Shown here: positions 1-9,359 of the stretch, piece after piece | Position numbering within the stretch: the first letter of the stretch is position 1 | Layout of the letters: every line of letters begins with the position of its first letter | NCBI GenBank assembly: GCA_032622095.1 | Contig: CP136068.1 | Location: 134,547,989 to 134,611,988 of the forward strand | DNA length: 64,000 bases | Direction: 5' to 3' | Source: Siphonodentalium dalli | Lineage: Eukaryota > Mollusca > Scaphopoda > Gadilida > Siphonodentaliidae | Notes under the pieces: generated by a model | What the model was told of the DNA's origin: nothing | Database searches by the model: none | What the model saw: only the letters and a program-made list of their open reading frames with translations | Translations under genes and position numbers: made by a program

Positions 1-590
1 TGATTTTATGGTTACGGGTACTGTGTATATGTATACATGGAACGACTGCACGGTCATTATTGAAGTGTATATGCATACATGGAGTAAGCTGGGTGGACGT
101 TAACGAGCGTGTGGGTATATAGGGAGTGTCCTTGTGGTAACGGGTGGGATGTACATTTATATATATCCCGGATGTATTATCATTGGTGGGTGTATATGGA
201 TTAGCTGTATGATCGTGGATGGCGTGTATGATTATACAGTGAATTGCTTAATTGTCATATGTGAGGTGTATATGCAACTAAGGTATTAGTGGTCGTGTGT
301 GCTGGTTTTTGTATATCTGGAAGGGCTGAATGGTCATTGGTGTGGAGTAAATGTATACCTGGAGTGACTCTATGGTGGGCTGCATATGTATATATCGAGT
401 GTTCATATGACTTTGTGTGTCGAATATGTATACAGGTAGTGACTCTACAGTCAATGGTGATATGAGTACATGTATGTATACAAGGCGTGAATGTATGATC
501 ATAAATGTAATGAATATGTATACAGGGAGTGACTACATGGCCATGTGTCCGGTGTAGTATACATTTTTTTCCTGCTTGGTGACTCGTGGC
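1..590. repeat. Degenerate minisatellite, forward orientation
   Basis: Units of roughly 40-45 bp, each built from a 'gtatacagggagtgac' block, a 'tatggtcat/tatggccatg' block and a 'gtgaggtgtatatg' block, repeat with heavy divergence. Short ORFs through this stretch are by-products of the repeat. The same family resumes at 1386, and then in the opposite orientation at about 2046, 4931 and 13250. I see no gene here. Confidence 0.8.
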
Positions 591-1385
591 GGTATGGAAA
601 TGTGTACACTCTTAAAAATATAGGTTCTTCAGAGTACCTATGTAGGTACTAAGCTTTGTCCCAGGGGGAGTACCAACTTTTTGGTACTCTGGAGTACCAA
701 AAGTTTAGGTACTCTAGAGTACCAAAATGTTTGGTACTCTGGAGTACCAACTTCTTGGTACTCTAGAGTACCATATTGTTGGTACTCTGGATTACCTAAT
801 AATTATTCAAGTTCTACCCGGGCATTGTGCATATAATACCCACCCCGCATTTATGTCACCGAAGCCATGACGCTCACGATATGAGGTGCCAAGAAATAGA
901 TGCTTTCGTGATACGCCCTATATATTATCTGAAGTACCAAAATAGCAAGACAGGTACTCTGAAGTATTTAGGTACTACGCATAGATCCAGCAATTTGATA
1001 CTCCAGAGAACAAAACAGCCCTGATACCGGCAAATTTAACAATGTGACATGTTAGATTCCAAATTATGCTGCCGCGTTTAAACATCCCATTAAGTACAAA
1101 ACCACAAAGACTCCCTTGCATAGTGCTAAATGAAATAATCCGACAGATCTACGACCGCGAGTCGACGGGCGGCCATTTTTCACTTTAATTTAATCGTTTG
1201 CACACGGCACTCGATATTGACACACCCACGGTCTCACCCAATCAGCATGGAGCCAACGATTGGCACTCTGTGGAGTACCAACTCATGTGGTTCTATAACG
1301 CTAAACAGACTCTAAGGGCTTATAGTACCAAACTGTCTGGTACTATCGCGGCTTTTGGTTCCATGGGGTACCTAAATCAATTGCT
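591..1385. repeat. GGTACTC/GAGTACC palindrome-rich element interrupting the minisatellite
   Basis: Between 628 and 800 the palindrome GGTACTCTRGAGTACC occurs several times with short spacers (TTTT, CTT, AAA). More diverged copies lie at about 930-1000 and 1262-1375. The minisatellite stops just before and resumes just after, so this looks like an inserted palindromic element or MITE of about 0.8 kb, with repeats concentrated at both ends. No open frame of interest; the middle (1020-1200) is unremarkable. Confidence 0.5.
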
Positions 1386-2045
1386 TTATTTGAGAGTGTA
1401 TGTTATACTGGTTACACACGTGTTGCTATATGGTCATGGGCGAGGGGTATGCGTATATAGCGAGTGGCTATATGGCCATGGATGAGGTGCATATGCATAC
1501 ATGTAGTGACTATAATGACATGGCTGGGTGTATTAGTATATCACGAGTGGCTATTCGGCTATGGTGTGACAAATAGGGATACAGGGAGTGACATGGTCAA
1601 TGATGGGGTGAATATGTATACAAGGATTGACCATGATCATGTATGAATGTTTTGAATAGGTACACATGGGATGACTATATGGCCATAGATCAGGTGAAGG
1701 AGTATACTATGTGACATGGGTGAGGCTGTGTGTATGAAGTAAGTGGCTATATGACCATTGGTGAGGTGCATATGTATACCTGGAGCGACTCTATTGTCAT
1801 TGGTGTGGTCTTTATGTATATAATGACTGTCTATTTGACCATGTGTGTGGAGAATAGGTATACAGTGGGTGACCGTATGGCCAATGGTGAGGTAACTGGG
1901 TATACAAGGAGTGACTACATGGTTATGAGTCATGTTTAGGAGTATACCCGGTGTGCCTGCATTGTGATTCGTGGCTGCATGGTCATCCGTGATATGTACG
2001 GGTATAACCAATTATGGCCGTATGGACATGGGTCATGTGTACTTG
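1386..2045. repeat. Minisatellite, forward orientation (second block)
   Basis: Same unit family as positions 1-590, in the same orientation ('gtgacTatatggccat...gaggtg'). It ends where the sequence switches strand near 2045. Confidence 0.8.
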
Positions 2046-2355
2046 TATACTCCATATGTACATAAACACCACACAAATGACAATATAGTCACCCACTTTA
2101 TACACACACACCTGACCATACAGCCATACATGGTTATACCCGTACATAGCACACATGACGATAGGCCACGAGTCAACATTCATGAACACCAGGTATTCTC
2201 CTATACCTGACACATGACCATATAGTCACTCCATGTACACATATTCACCGCATTCACAATACAGTCACTCATCGTATACGTATTCACCTCACCGTGGACC
2301 ATACAGCCACTTTATATATACCTATTCGCCATACACATGACCATAGAGTCAATCC

Positions 2356-2357
<2 letters not shown>
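2046..2357. repeat. Minisatellite, reverse orientation
   Basis: The units now read as the reverse complement of the preceding block ('accatacagccactcc', 'attcacctcacc'). The array therefore contains a head-to-head junction near 2045. It runs into the TA tract at 2358. Confidence 0.8.

Positions 2358-2400
<43 letters not shown>
2358..2400. repeat. (TA)n microsatellite, Helitron target
   Basis: About 43 bp of alternating TA. The tract resumes at 4931, immediately after the Helitron array, so the array sits inside this dinucleotide repeat. Confidence 0.95.
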
Positions 2401-2404
<4 letters not shown>

Positions 2405-2423
2405 ATATATATTTTTGAAGACC

Positions 2424-2469
<46 letters not shown>

Positions 2470-3204
2470 CTTAATACAAATCTACGATTCTCGACCGATC
2501 GGGACGAAACTTTGTACGTGCGTGTAGTTTGACCAGGCGGTGGTCGTTGTCGGATTGGCGAGCCCGTGCGACGCCCGTGCAGCGCATGCGCAGACGAGAT
2601 CTCGGAAACGGGTGGAGCTATCGACTTGAAATTTGCTATGTGAATGTATCTTGCCCCAGATACGAATTTTATCGGGTCGCCGAGCCCGTGCGACGCCAGC
2701 TTCGCGCATGCGCAGACGAGATCTCGGAAATGGGTGGAGCTATCGACTTGAAATTTGCTATGTGAATGTATCTTGCCCCGGATACGAATTTTATCGGGTC
2801 GCCGAGCCCGTGCGACGCCAGCTTCGCGCATGCGCAGACCAGATCTCGGAAACGGGTGGAGCTATCGACTTGAAATTTGGTTTTTGAATAGCCCGGACAA
2901 CGTCGGGCTCATCGGCGTGCGATGCCAGCTTCGCGCATGCGCAGACGAGACCTCGGAAACGGGTGGAGCTATCGACTTGAAATTTGGTATGTGAATGTAT
3001 CTTGCCCCGGATACGAATTTTATCGGGTCGCCGAGCCCGTGCGACACCAGCTTCGCGCATGCGCAGACCAGATCTCGGAAACGGGTAGAGCTATCGACTT
3101 GAAATTTGGTTTCTGAATAGCCCGGACAACGTCGGGCTGGGTAGAGCTATCGACTTGAAATTTGGTTTTTGAATAGCCCGGACAACGTCGGGCTCATCGG
3201 CTAG
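2401..3204 (+). mobile_element. Helitron-like element, family A, copy 1
   Basis: It starts with TC (TCTCATATATATTTTTGAAG), follows an A, and has a (CTGT)n tract from 2425. It ends in CTAG (3201-3204), preceded seven bases earlier by the hairpin GCCCGGACAACGTCGGGC. TC...hairpin...CTRR ends and A/T flanks are the hallmarks of Helitrons; the CTGT tract and minisatellite core resemble Helentron-associated HINE/DINE elements. The core carries ~122 bp tandem units (for example 2673 and 2795) with GCGCATGCGC and GAGATCTCGG palindromes. The tail hairpin is duplicated (3119-3138 and 3175-3194). It is non-autonomous; no Rep/helicase is present. Confidence 0.8.
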
Positions 3205-3820
3205 TCTATTATATATTTTGGAAGATCTGTCTGTCTGTCTGTGTGTGTGTCTGTCTGTGTGTTCGCGATGAACTCGAAAACGGCCGAGCCGATTTCGATG
3301 AAACTTGATATGTGGGGTGCCTTTGGCCGGGGAGTTGCATAGGCCTATTAATTTGGCTGTGCGACGTGACCTTGACCTTGAAATTGGGTCATTTCAAGGT
3401 CAAACGCCCGAATATCACGGGATTTCGATGAAACTTGGTATGTGGGAATACCTTCGTATGGGGAGTCTCATAAGCATATTCATTTTCCCGTGCAACGTGA
3501 CCTTGACCTTGAAATCGGGTCAATTCAAGGTCAAATCGCCAATTTTGATGGGATTTCGACGAAATTGTATACATAGGGTTACTTTTGTCCACTGAGTGTT
3601 TTGGACGGGTCAAATCGTAACCCCGACATGACATTGACCTTCAAAATGATCAATTCAAGGTCAAATCGGGTAACACCGGATGGATTTCGACGGGCCCGTG
3701 TGTCGGGTACTTTTGTCCGGGCAGTGTTTTGGACTGGTCAAATCGTTACCACACTTGACCTTGACCTTCAAAATGGACAAATCAAGGTCAAAGCCCGGAC
3801 GAAGTCGGGTCACCTTCTAG
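3205..3820 (+). mobile_element. Helitron-like element, family B, copy 1
   Basis: It begins TCTATTATATATTTTGGAAG directly after the CTAG of the previous element, with no spacer. It has a CTGT/GTGT tract and ends with the hairpin CCCGGACGAAGTCGGG followed by TCACCTTCTAG. The core consists of about four ~130 bp tandem units, each with a paired TTGACCTT...AAGGTCAA inverted motif. It is non-autonomous. Its 5' end and hairpin differ from family A, so this is a distinct family. Confidence 0.75.
3368..3792. promoter_or_regulatory. Four stem-loops of paired TCAAGGTCA-like half-sites in Helitron B
   Basis: Near 3368, 3498, 3628 and 3755 each ~130 bp unit has TTGACCTT(G/C)A followed about 10-12 bp later by its reverse complement TCAAGGTCAA. 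Where the upstream part reads TGACCTTGACCTTGA, two AGGTCA half-sites are directly abutted on the minus strand. TCAAGGTCA is the extended half-site bound by ERR/SF-1/FTZ-F1 nuclear receptors (established knowledge). Whether anything binds here is unknown, and the motif could simply be a replication hairpin. Further copies lie at 4865-4902 (family B copy 2) and 20717-20755 (family C copy 2). Confidence 0.3.
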
Positions 3821-4145
3821 TCTCATATATATTTTGAAGACCTCTGTGTGTCTGTTCGTCTGTCTGTCTGTCATTAATACAAATCTACGATTCTCGACCG
3901 ATCGTGTGTGTAGTTTGACCAGGCGGTGGTCGTTGTCGTATTGGCGAGCCAGTGCGACGCCCGTGCAGCGAATTTTATCGGGTCGCCGAGCCCGTGCGAC
4001 GTCAGCTTCGCGCATGCGCAGACCAGATCTCGGAAACGTGTAGAGCTATCGACTTGAAATTTGGTTTTTGAATAGCGTTGGGTAGAGCTATCGACTTGAA
4101 ATTTGGTTTTTGAATAGCCCGGACAACGTCGGGCTCATCGGCTAG
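3821..4145 (+). mobile_element. Helitron-like element, family A, copy 2 (short)
   Basis: TCTCATATATATTTTGAAGA immediately follows the CTAG of family B copy 1. The CTGT tract, part of one core unit, the ACAACGT hairpin and the terminal CTAG (4142-4145) are present. At 325 bp it is an internally deleted version of 2401-3204. Confidence 0.75.
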
Positions 4146-4930
4146 TCTATTATATATTTATATAGATCTGTTTTTGTGTGTGTTTGTGTGTAATCGATGA
4201 ACTCGAAAACGGCACACCCGATTTCGATGAAACTTGGTATGCGGGGTATTTTCGGCCGGGGGGTGACATAGGCCTATTGATTTTCAGATCCGACGTCAAC
4301 TTTTCACGTTCCGAGGTCAAATCTGTTTTTACGCTGTGTTACGGGACTTTCATTTGAGTTCGGTGCTTACAAATCGATTCGAAACAGCGCGAATAATAAA
4401 ATGCCAGTCATAATAATGACACTGTGAGAATCTTTCGTGTTTCCTCTTTCCAACGATATATAATGCGTATGTATTCGTTTTAGTTATCTGCCTCAATTAT
4501 CAAGAAGAAGTGGTACTATCTTGCATCAGGATAAAAACAATGCGTAACTTCTATGACGTCGTTAGAGGTCATAACGTTAGATCACGTTAACGCTTAACCG
4601 GCCGATGCATTTGACTGTTTCAGACGTCTTGGCGATATCTCGAGCCCCGATGGTAATTTATCTTTACGTTGAAACTTGATAATTAATGAGCGTGTGTATA
4701 TGAGGCGCGTTGATATACTTGAGTGGAAATCAAATCGGGTTAAACTGGCGGATTTTTACGGACGGAATTTGATGCATAGGGTATCTCGGTATCCGCTGGG
4801 CCGATTTCCCGGTATCCGCTGGGCCGATTTCCACCATTTTTGGGGTGTTGGTGTTTGACCCCACCTGACCTTGACCTTCAAAATGGTCAATTCAAGGTCA
4901 AAGCCCGGACGAAGTCGGGTCACCTTCTAG
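4146..4930 (+). mobile_element. Helitron-like element, family B, copy 2
   Basis: It begins TCTATTATATATTTATATAG directly after a CTAG and ends CCCGGACGAAGTCGGG...CTAG (4927-4930), followed by resumed TA repeat. The middle (about 4260-4800) differs from copy 1: only the terminal regions and one paired half-site unit (4865-4902) are clearly shared, and a short direct repeat (CGGTATCCGCTGGGCCGATT) occurs at 4790-4830. Confidence 0.7.
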
Positions 4931-5693
4931 TATATATATATATACACCTCCCAGAACTACCAATACCCGCACACACGACCAATCATAAGTTCAATACTTG
5001 CATATACACCTTACATATACATGACAATTCAGCAACACACTGTATACCCATACACGCCACCCATGATCATACAGCTACTCCCTATACACCACCAATGATA
5101 ATACATCCACAACATATATAAATATACATCCCACCCTTACCATAACGGGTACTCCCTATATAGTCACACGCTAGCCAATGACCATCCAGCTTACTCCAGG
5201 TACGTATATACACATCAATCATGACCGTACAGCCTATATACATTACCCATAACCATAACATCACTCCATATTTATCTACGCACTCCACCCATGATCATAC
5301 AGACAGTATATATAGACATATTCACCCACCTGTCACAATACAGCCACACACGGTACACATATACATACCACACACGACCTTACAATCACTCCATATATAC
5401 ATAAACAACACACGGATGATCATGTAGCTACTACTCTCGTTATATCCATACACCACATCAATGCCCATACGGCCACATCGGCCACACACAACCATACACC
5501 GTACAGTCACTACATGTACATGTATATCGACCTCACACAGGACCATACAGCCACTCCTTATATGCCTATACATCTCACCGTGGACACCCCACTCATAACC
5601 ACTCCGTGTATACCTATTCACATCATTCATGACCATAAAATAACTCCATGTATACCTATTCGCCTCACCTATGATCTTACAGTAACTCCCTGG
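4931..5693. repeat. Minisatellite, reverse orientation (resumes after Helitron array)
   Basis: A short TA tract and then units such as 'accatacagccactcc' and 'tatacctattcacctcacc' continue the array of 2046-2357. The Helitron array thus split one minisatellite. The block ends abruptly at about 5693. Confidence 0.8.
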
Positions 5694-5724
5694 CGGCCAT
5701 CTTGGCATCCACCCTGTATCCAGT

Positions 5725-6310
5725 TGATCATTTTTGTGTCATAATATATCATGGTTCATCTCAGTTCCGTCTCAAAGTTGTGCCCATTTCCTTTCAATAA
5801 TATGGCCAGAATCACAAAAGAGGTTCTCCGCAAAATTCCATACTGCAACTTTAAAATGAATTGGTCATGCCCCATATGGAACTGGGACAAACAGAATAGA
5901 ACGTGGTAGTCGGTTAATTAACTAACACGTAAATAACCAAGTGAGTCACAATTTGCTACGTTTTCAGATAACGCAGAGAATAATGTTCGGGATATATGTA
6001 AATTTTTACTTTTTACAAATTTGGTTGCCATTATGTAAGCCATCTTGAGCAATTTGGTCTATAAACACCGTAGTGTGACACATTTAAGATAGACCAAAAC
6101 AATAAACACCTTTCAATCCAAAGATAGTTACATTTTACTTAAACAAATGGTCCAAACATGTAAAGTGAATTTTTGCCGATATTTATGTCAAGTTTTTGAG
6201 AGAAAAGTCCAATATGTTTGGTGATGTCAGTGGTGACAATAGTAACAATTAACCATGGTGCATCAGACATGTTAGTATTCAATGTATATAAGGGAGAATA
6301 GCCAATTGTA
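5725..6310 (+). repeat. Left arm of a large inverted repeat pair
   Basis: Its reverse complement, moderately diverged, lies at about 12505-13120. Shared landmarks include 'ggtgcatcagacatgttagtattcaatgtatataag' (6257-6293), 'aatggtccaaac' and 'aaccaagtgagtcacaatttgct'. No coding potential is evident. Minisatellite DNA adjoins the outer side of both arms, so the arms may bound one large insertion or be two independent insertions of a dispersed repeat. Confidence 0.65.
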
Positions 6311-7700
6311 TACACCAACCACAACTTGTAAGCGATTGCAGGACACGCTGGAGCAATATTTACCATTTTCCATATTTTGGCGGCCATTTTGGCAGCCATT
6401 TTGAGCCAAAGTAATAATTTTGGTTCCAGTGAGTTGGAATATTCATAGGTAATCATATACATCACTTACATTACAAAGTTCTGTTCATTTCTTGTTGAAA
6501 TATGACTAGAATCCCAATTGTGATTTTTTTTGTGAAATTTTACACCGCATTCTGTAATTTCTAATTTTTGAGGGAACGGAACGGGATAGGACCACAATAA
6601 GTGCATATTTAATTGCTCCAATGATCAGTTAATATACAAAATACAAAATAAAGTCACATTACTCAACCAGTTCCAAACAGCATGAACTGATTTAGAAGAT
6701 ATTTGTGAAAAAGCGACCATGCTCATAGTGTATTTGAACATGTATATATGTCATTGTATACTTGTAAATTATATAGTACTTTATAACACAATCTGGTATT
6801 TGGATGCATAATATGTTACGACAAATCATTTATCAATTCCTTCTTGCAATTGTGATGTCCTTATAACAAACCGGAAACTAACAGTAATAATTTGAATGTC
6901 GATACACGAAATATTGGAATAACGATGCACACTGGTTATCGGGTATCTGCGTGAATCCATAGCAATAATCAGTGTCCATCGTTACCCTAATATTCTTTGA
7001 TAACTATATACTTTCAAAGTGTTATTGTGAATTTCACACTTGTCGTAAAGACATTAGGATTGCAGGAATGTATTTAGAAATTATTTGTCTTAAAGACACG
7101 CCGGCTGTGCGTATGACATGGTACATGCGCTAAAAACGCCATAAACAGAAATAATATCATATATTAGACATATTTTGTTCTTATACCAATCATCAATATC
7201 CGGTGCATTGTTATTGTCAGGATTGCACGCTTTGTTATGTAAACAAACACAACAAAAATGTTACAGAACCATTTGGTTATAGACAAACACTCGGAACTAC
7301 CGGATCGTCCAATGAAAATGTTCCGTTACGCGAATATCACATTATTGGCGCCATCAACAATTGCATTCAAATCACATTTTAATTGACCCATTCTACCCAC
7401 TGGCAGTTGAAAATCAAGCTAATCCACGTTACTTCGTGATTTGGGAAATGATCAATCAGAAAACGTGTACATTGTATAATTGTTCTCGCAAACAGGTGAA
7501 TATTTTTAAAAAAATTCAAAACTCTCCTCTTTTAGTGAAATCTCTTCTGAAGTCGCGATGTTTTAAAATCAACAAATTGTGCACTAAATTACCTAGTTAT
7601 CGTGACCACATTTAACACACAAAAAATAGATTGAATCGTTTCTGTTACCAGTGCATGTGCATTCGCATCGTCATCCCCTGGGATTGTCATCTTATTCATA
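6311..7700. other. No gene recognised
   Basis: AT-rich sequence with scattered short ORFs lacking recognisable motifs. Around 6370-6420 there is a short 'ggcggccattttggcagccatttt' duplication. Nothing else stands out. Confidence 0.5.
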
Positions 7701-7850
7701 TCTATATATATAAAAGAATAGGATATGTCTGTCCGTCTGTCTGTTCGGATTTTCTCCCAGACTCCTTGACCGATTTCAACCAAATTTGGTGCGGTGACTC
7801 GGGGTAACCTGGCGGAGGATAAAACGGCGTTATTTAAAAACAAAATAATA
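7701..7850 (+). mobile_element. 5' end of a Helitron-like element (truncated)
   Basis: TCTATATATATAAAAGAATA follows an A and leads into GTCTGTCCGTCTGTCTGTTC and 'ccgatttcaaccaaatttggtg', the same architecture as the 5' ends of families A, B and D. I cannot find a convincing hairpin plus CTAG partner downstream (a CTAG at 8094 lacks a hairpin), so this is probably a 5' fragment. Confidence 0.5.
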
Positions 7851-8530
7851 AATTAAAAAACCCACAAATTAAAATAAGCTCACTATGAGCATATTTCAGA
7901 ATCAAATAAATGCTAATATTTAGGTTTAATATGAACCTATTTGCAGGCCAGATGTACGTTCTTTATATATGTGTTTTCATTGTGGTCCGTGCCATCCAAC
8001 AGAATAACAGGTGAAAGTCCACTATGGGCTTGGTTTGTTTCAGAATCCAATAAGCCGAATATGAACATAAGTGAATAATTAGCCTGTTTCAGCTAGTTTT
8101 CTATAATTATTGTTTGTTGAATCGACTCGAAATTTTCAACTTTTAGGCCAGGCCTAGACATGTATCGCTTTCTCTTCATTCGGGTGATCCAACAGTAGGG
8201 TCCATCAATAAATGCATGGTATAGCCATATTCGGAGTCCAGTTGTCCCGAAAACATTCCATGAAATCAGCTTAAATTATAGAATGTATCGTATCCAAAGA
8301 AAACATGGAACATGAGCGTTCGAGATCTATGTTACTTATTTTCAGAATATATTAACAAAAATAGCGTTTGTATCTTTTTTTTAAACAGCTGATAACTGTC
8401 AATGATTTAATTTGGCAAGTAGTTTAAGAGTATGTTGACGTTGTCTGTAGTTTGTTTATGGACATATTTTGTTCACATCGACTTCGCAAAAAGTAAACAA
8501 TATAATTATTGTATATAAGTTGACGCATGG
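7851..8530. other. No gene recognised
   Basis: AT-rich, with a weak internal duplication around 'gagcatatttcagaatc' (about 7886) and 'gtttcagaatccaata' (8037). No coding signal seen. Confidence 0.5.
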
Positions 8531-8725
8531 TGCCTGTGAGTTACTTTAAAGACATATTATGGACAACCTGGGGTGTGGCATTCTACTAATATCGCCGAAG
8601 TTTTCAAAGAATCGACCATAGCAAACCATATAAAACATCGTCTGAACTACGCTCAATTGTAAATGTTTACATCTTGATTCTGGACGCAACTATCGGCGAT
8701 AAACTAACACAAATCACTTCACCAT
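8531..8725 (+). repeat. Dispersed repeat, copy 1 (partner at 40010-40240)
   Basis: Shares blocks with 40010-40240: 'ttaaagacatatt', 'cattctact', 'atcgcc', 'aatcgacc', 'aaaacatcgtc', 'gctcaattgtaaat' and 'cggcgataaactaac', in the same order. Copies of an unidentified dispersed repeat; no ORF. Confidence 0.55.
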
Positions 8726-8763
8726 CGAGAGTCATTGGATTTAATTAAAACTTAGGAATGACG

Positions 8764-8814
8764 GTGTGTGTGTGGGGGGGGTGAGGGTGTGTGTGTGTGT
8801 GTGTGTGTGTGAGG

Positions 8815-8845
<31 letters not shown>

Positions 8846-8864
8846 GGGGTGTGTGTGTGTGTGT
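8764..8864. repeat. (GT)n microsatellite with G-rich interruptions
   Basis: About 100 bp of GT repeats broken by GGGGGGG, GAGGG and GAGAGAGGGGG blocks. ORFs reading CVCVCV through it are artefacts. Confidence 0.95.
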
Positions 8865-9012
8865 CGTCATTTTGGAGACTAATATTCGTTACAAATACCT
8901 ACTTTGGGCACGATTATTCTCAAGTTCTATTCGACCACCCTACCGGAATGTTTCACATCACTTTAAATGTCTATACTGGTATCTGTAATTCCCAGTGATG
9001 ATATACGCTTAC

Positions 9013-9349
9013 CTGTTTTGACGTAAACACCATTCTCTCTCTGGGTGGGATACATCTCCCATTCTGACACATGGCACTGTGAAAGTCCACTATCAAAGTA
9101 AAACGTGGCACAGTTATCCCTGCACGTACACTCCAGTGCGCATCGCATCTCACCATCCATGTGAATGATGACGTCATGAGCTGGACATGTACAGAACGCG
9201 GCATTCGTAGAGGAACACGGTGGGGGCGTTAACTTCCGGTAATGAGCGTAACGGGCATCAATTCTGACCGCCAACGCACCCTGCTTGCTATGGTGACCAA
9301 GAAGTAACCACACTATTAAAAAGGCGACGTTGTATATTCTTCTCTTCAT
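9013..9349 (-). CDS. First coding exon of a secreted PAN/apple-like protein (partial)
   Basis: ATG at 9349 opens a frame starting MKRRIYNVAFLIVWLLLG, a basic then hydrophobic run typical of a signal peptide (residues 1 to about 25). Residues ~43-105 contain CSS..AFCTC, then RCALECTCRDNCATFYFD and a further cysteine (SQCHVSE), close to the CxxxCxxxxxCxxFxxD...C core of PAN/apple domains, which mediate protein or carbohydrate contacts in extracellular proteins. The frame stays open past a strong donor, CAG|GTAAGC at 9012/9013. I therefore end the exon at 9013 (337 nt, phase 1) rather than at the ORF stop at 8963. Downstream exons should lie at lower coordinates, but I could not identify them. 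The family assignment is inference from cysteine spacing; the exon could belong to a pseudogene. Confidence 0.55.
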
Positions 9350-9359
9350 GGTATTATGA

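Noticed and set aside
2403-3116. Overlapping ORFs on both strands with MREAGVARARRPDK and similar repeats
   Set aside because: Translations of the GC-rich family A Helitron core. The same peptides recur at 36851-37781 for the same reason.
8094-8097. 3' end (CTAG) of the Helitron starting at 7701
   Set aside because: No hairpin precedes this CTAG at the expected distance, unlike all the other copies in the window.
8791-8988. Cysteine/valine-rich ORF
   Set aside because: Translation of the (GT)n microsatellite; not a secreted peptide.
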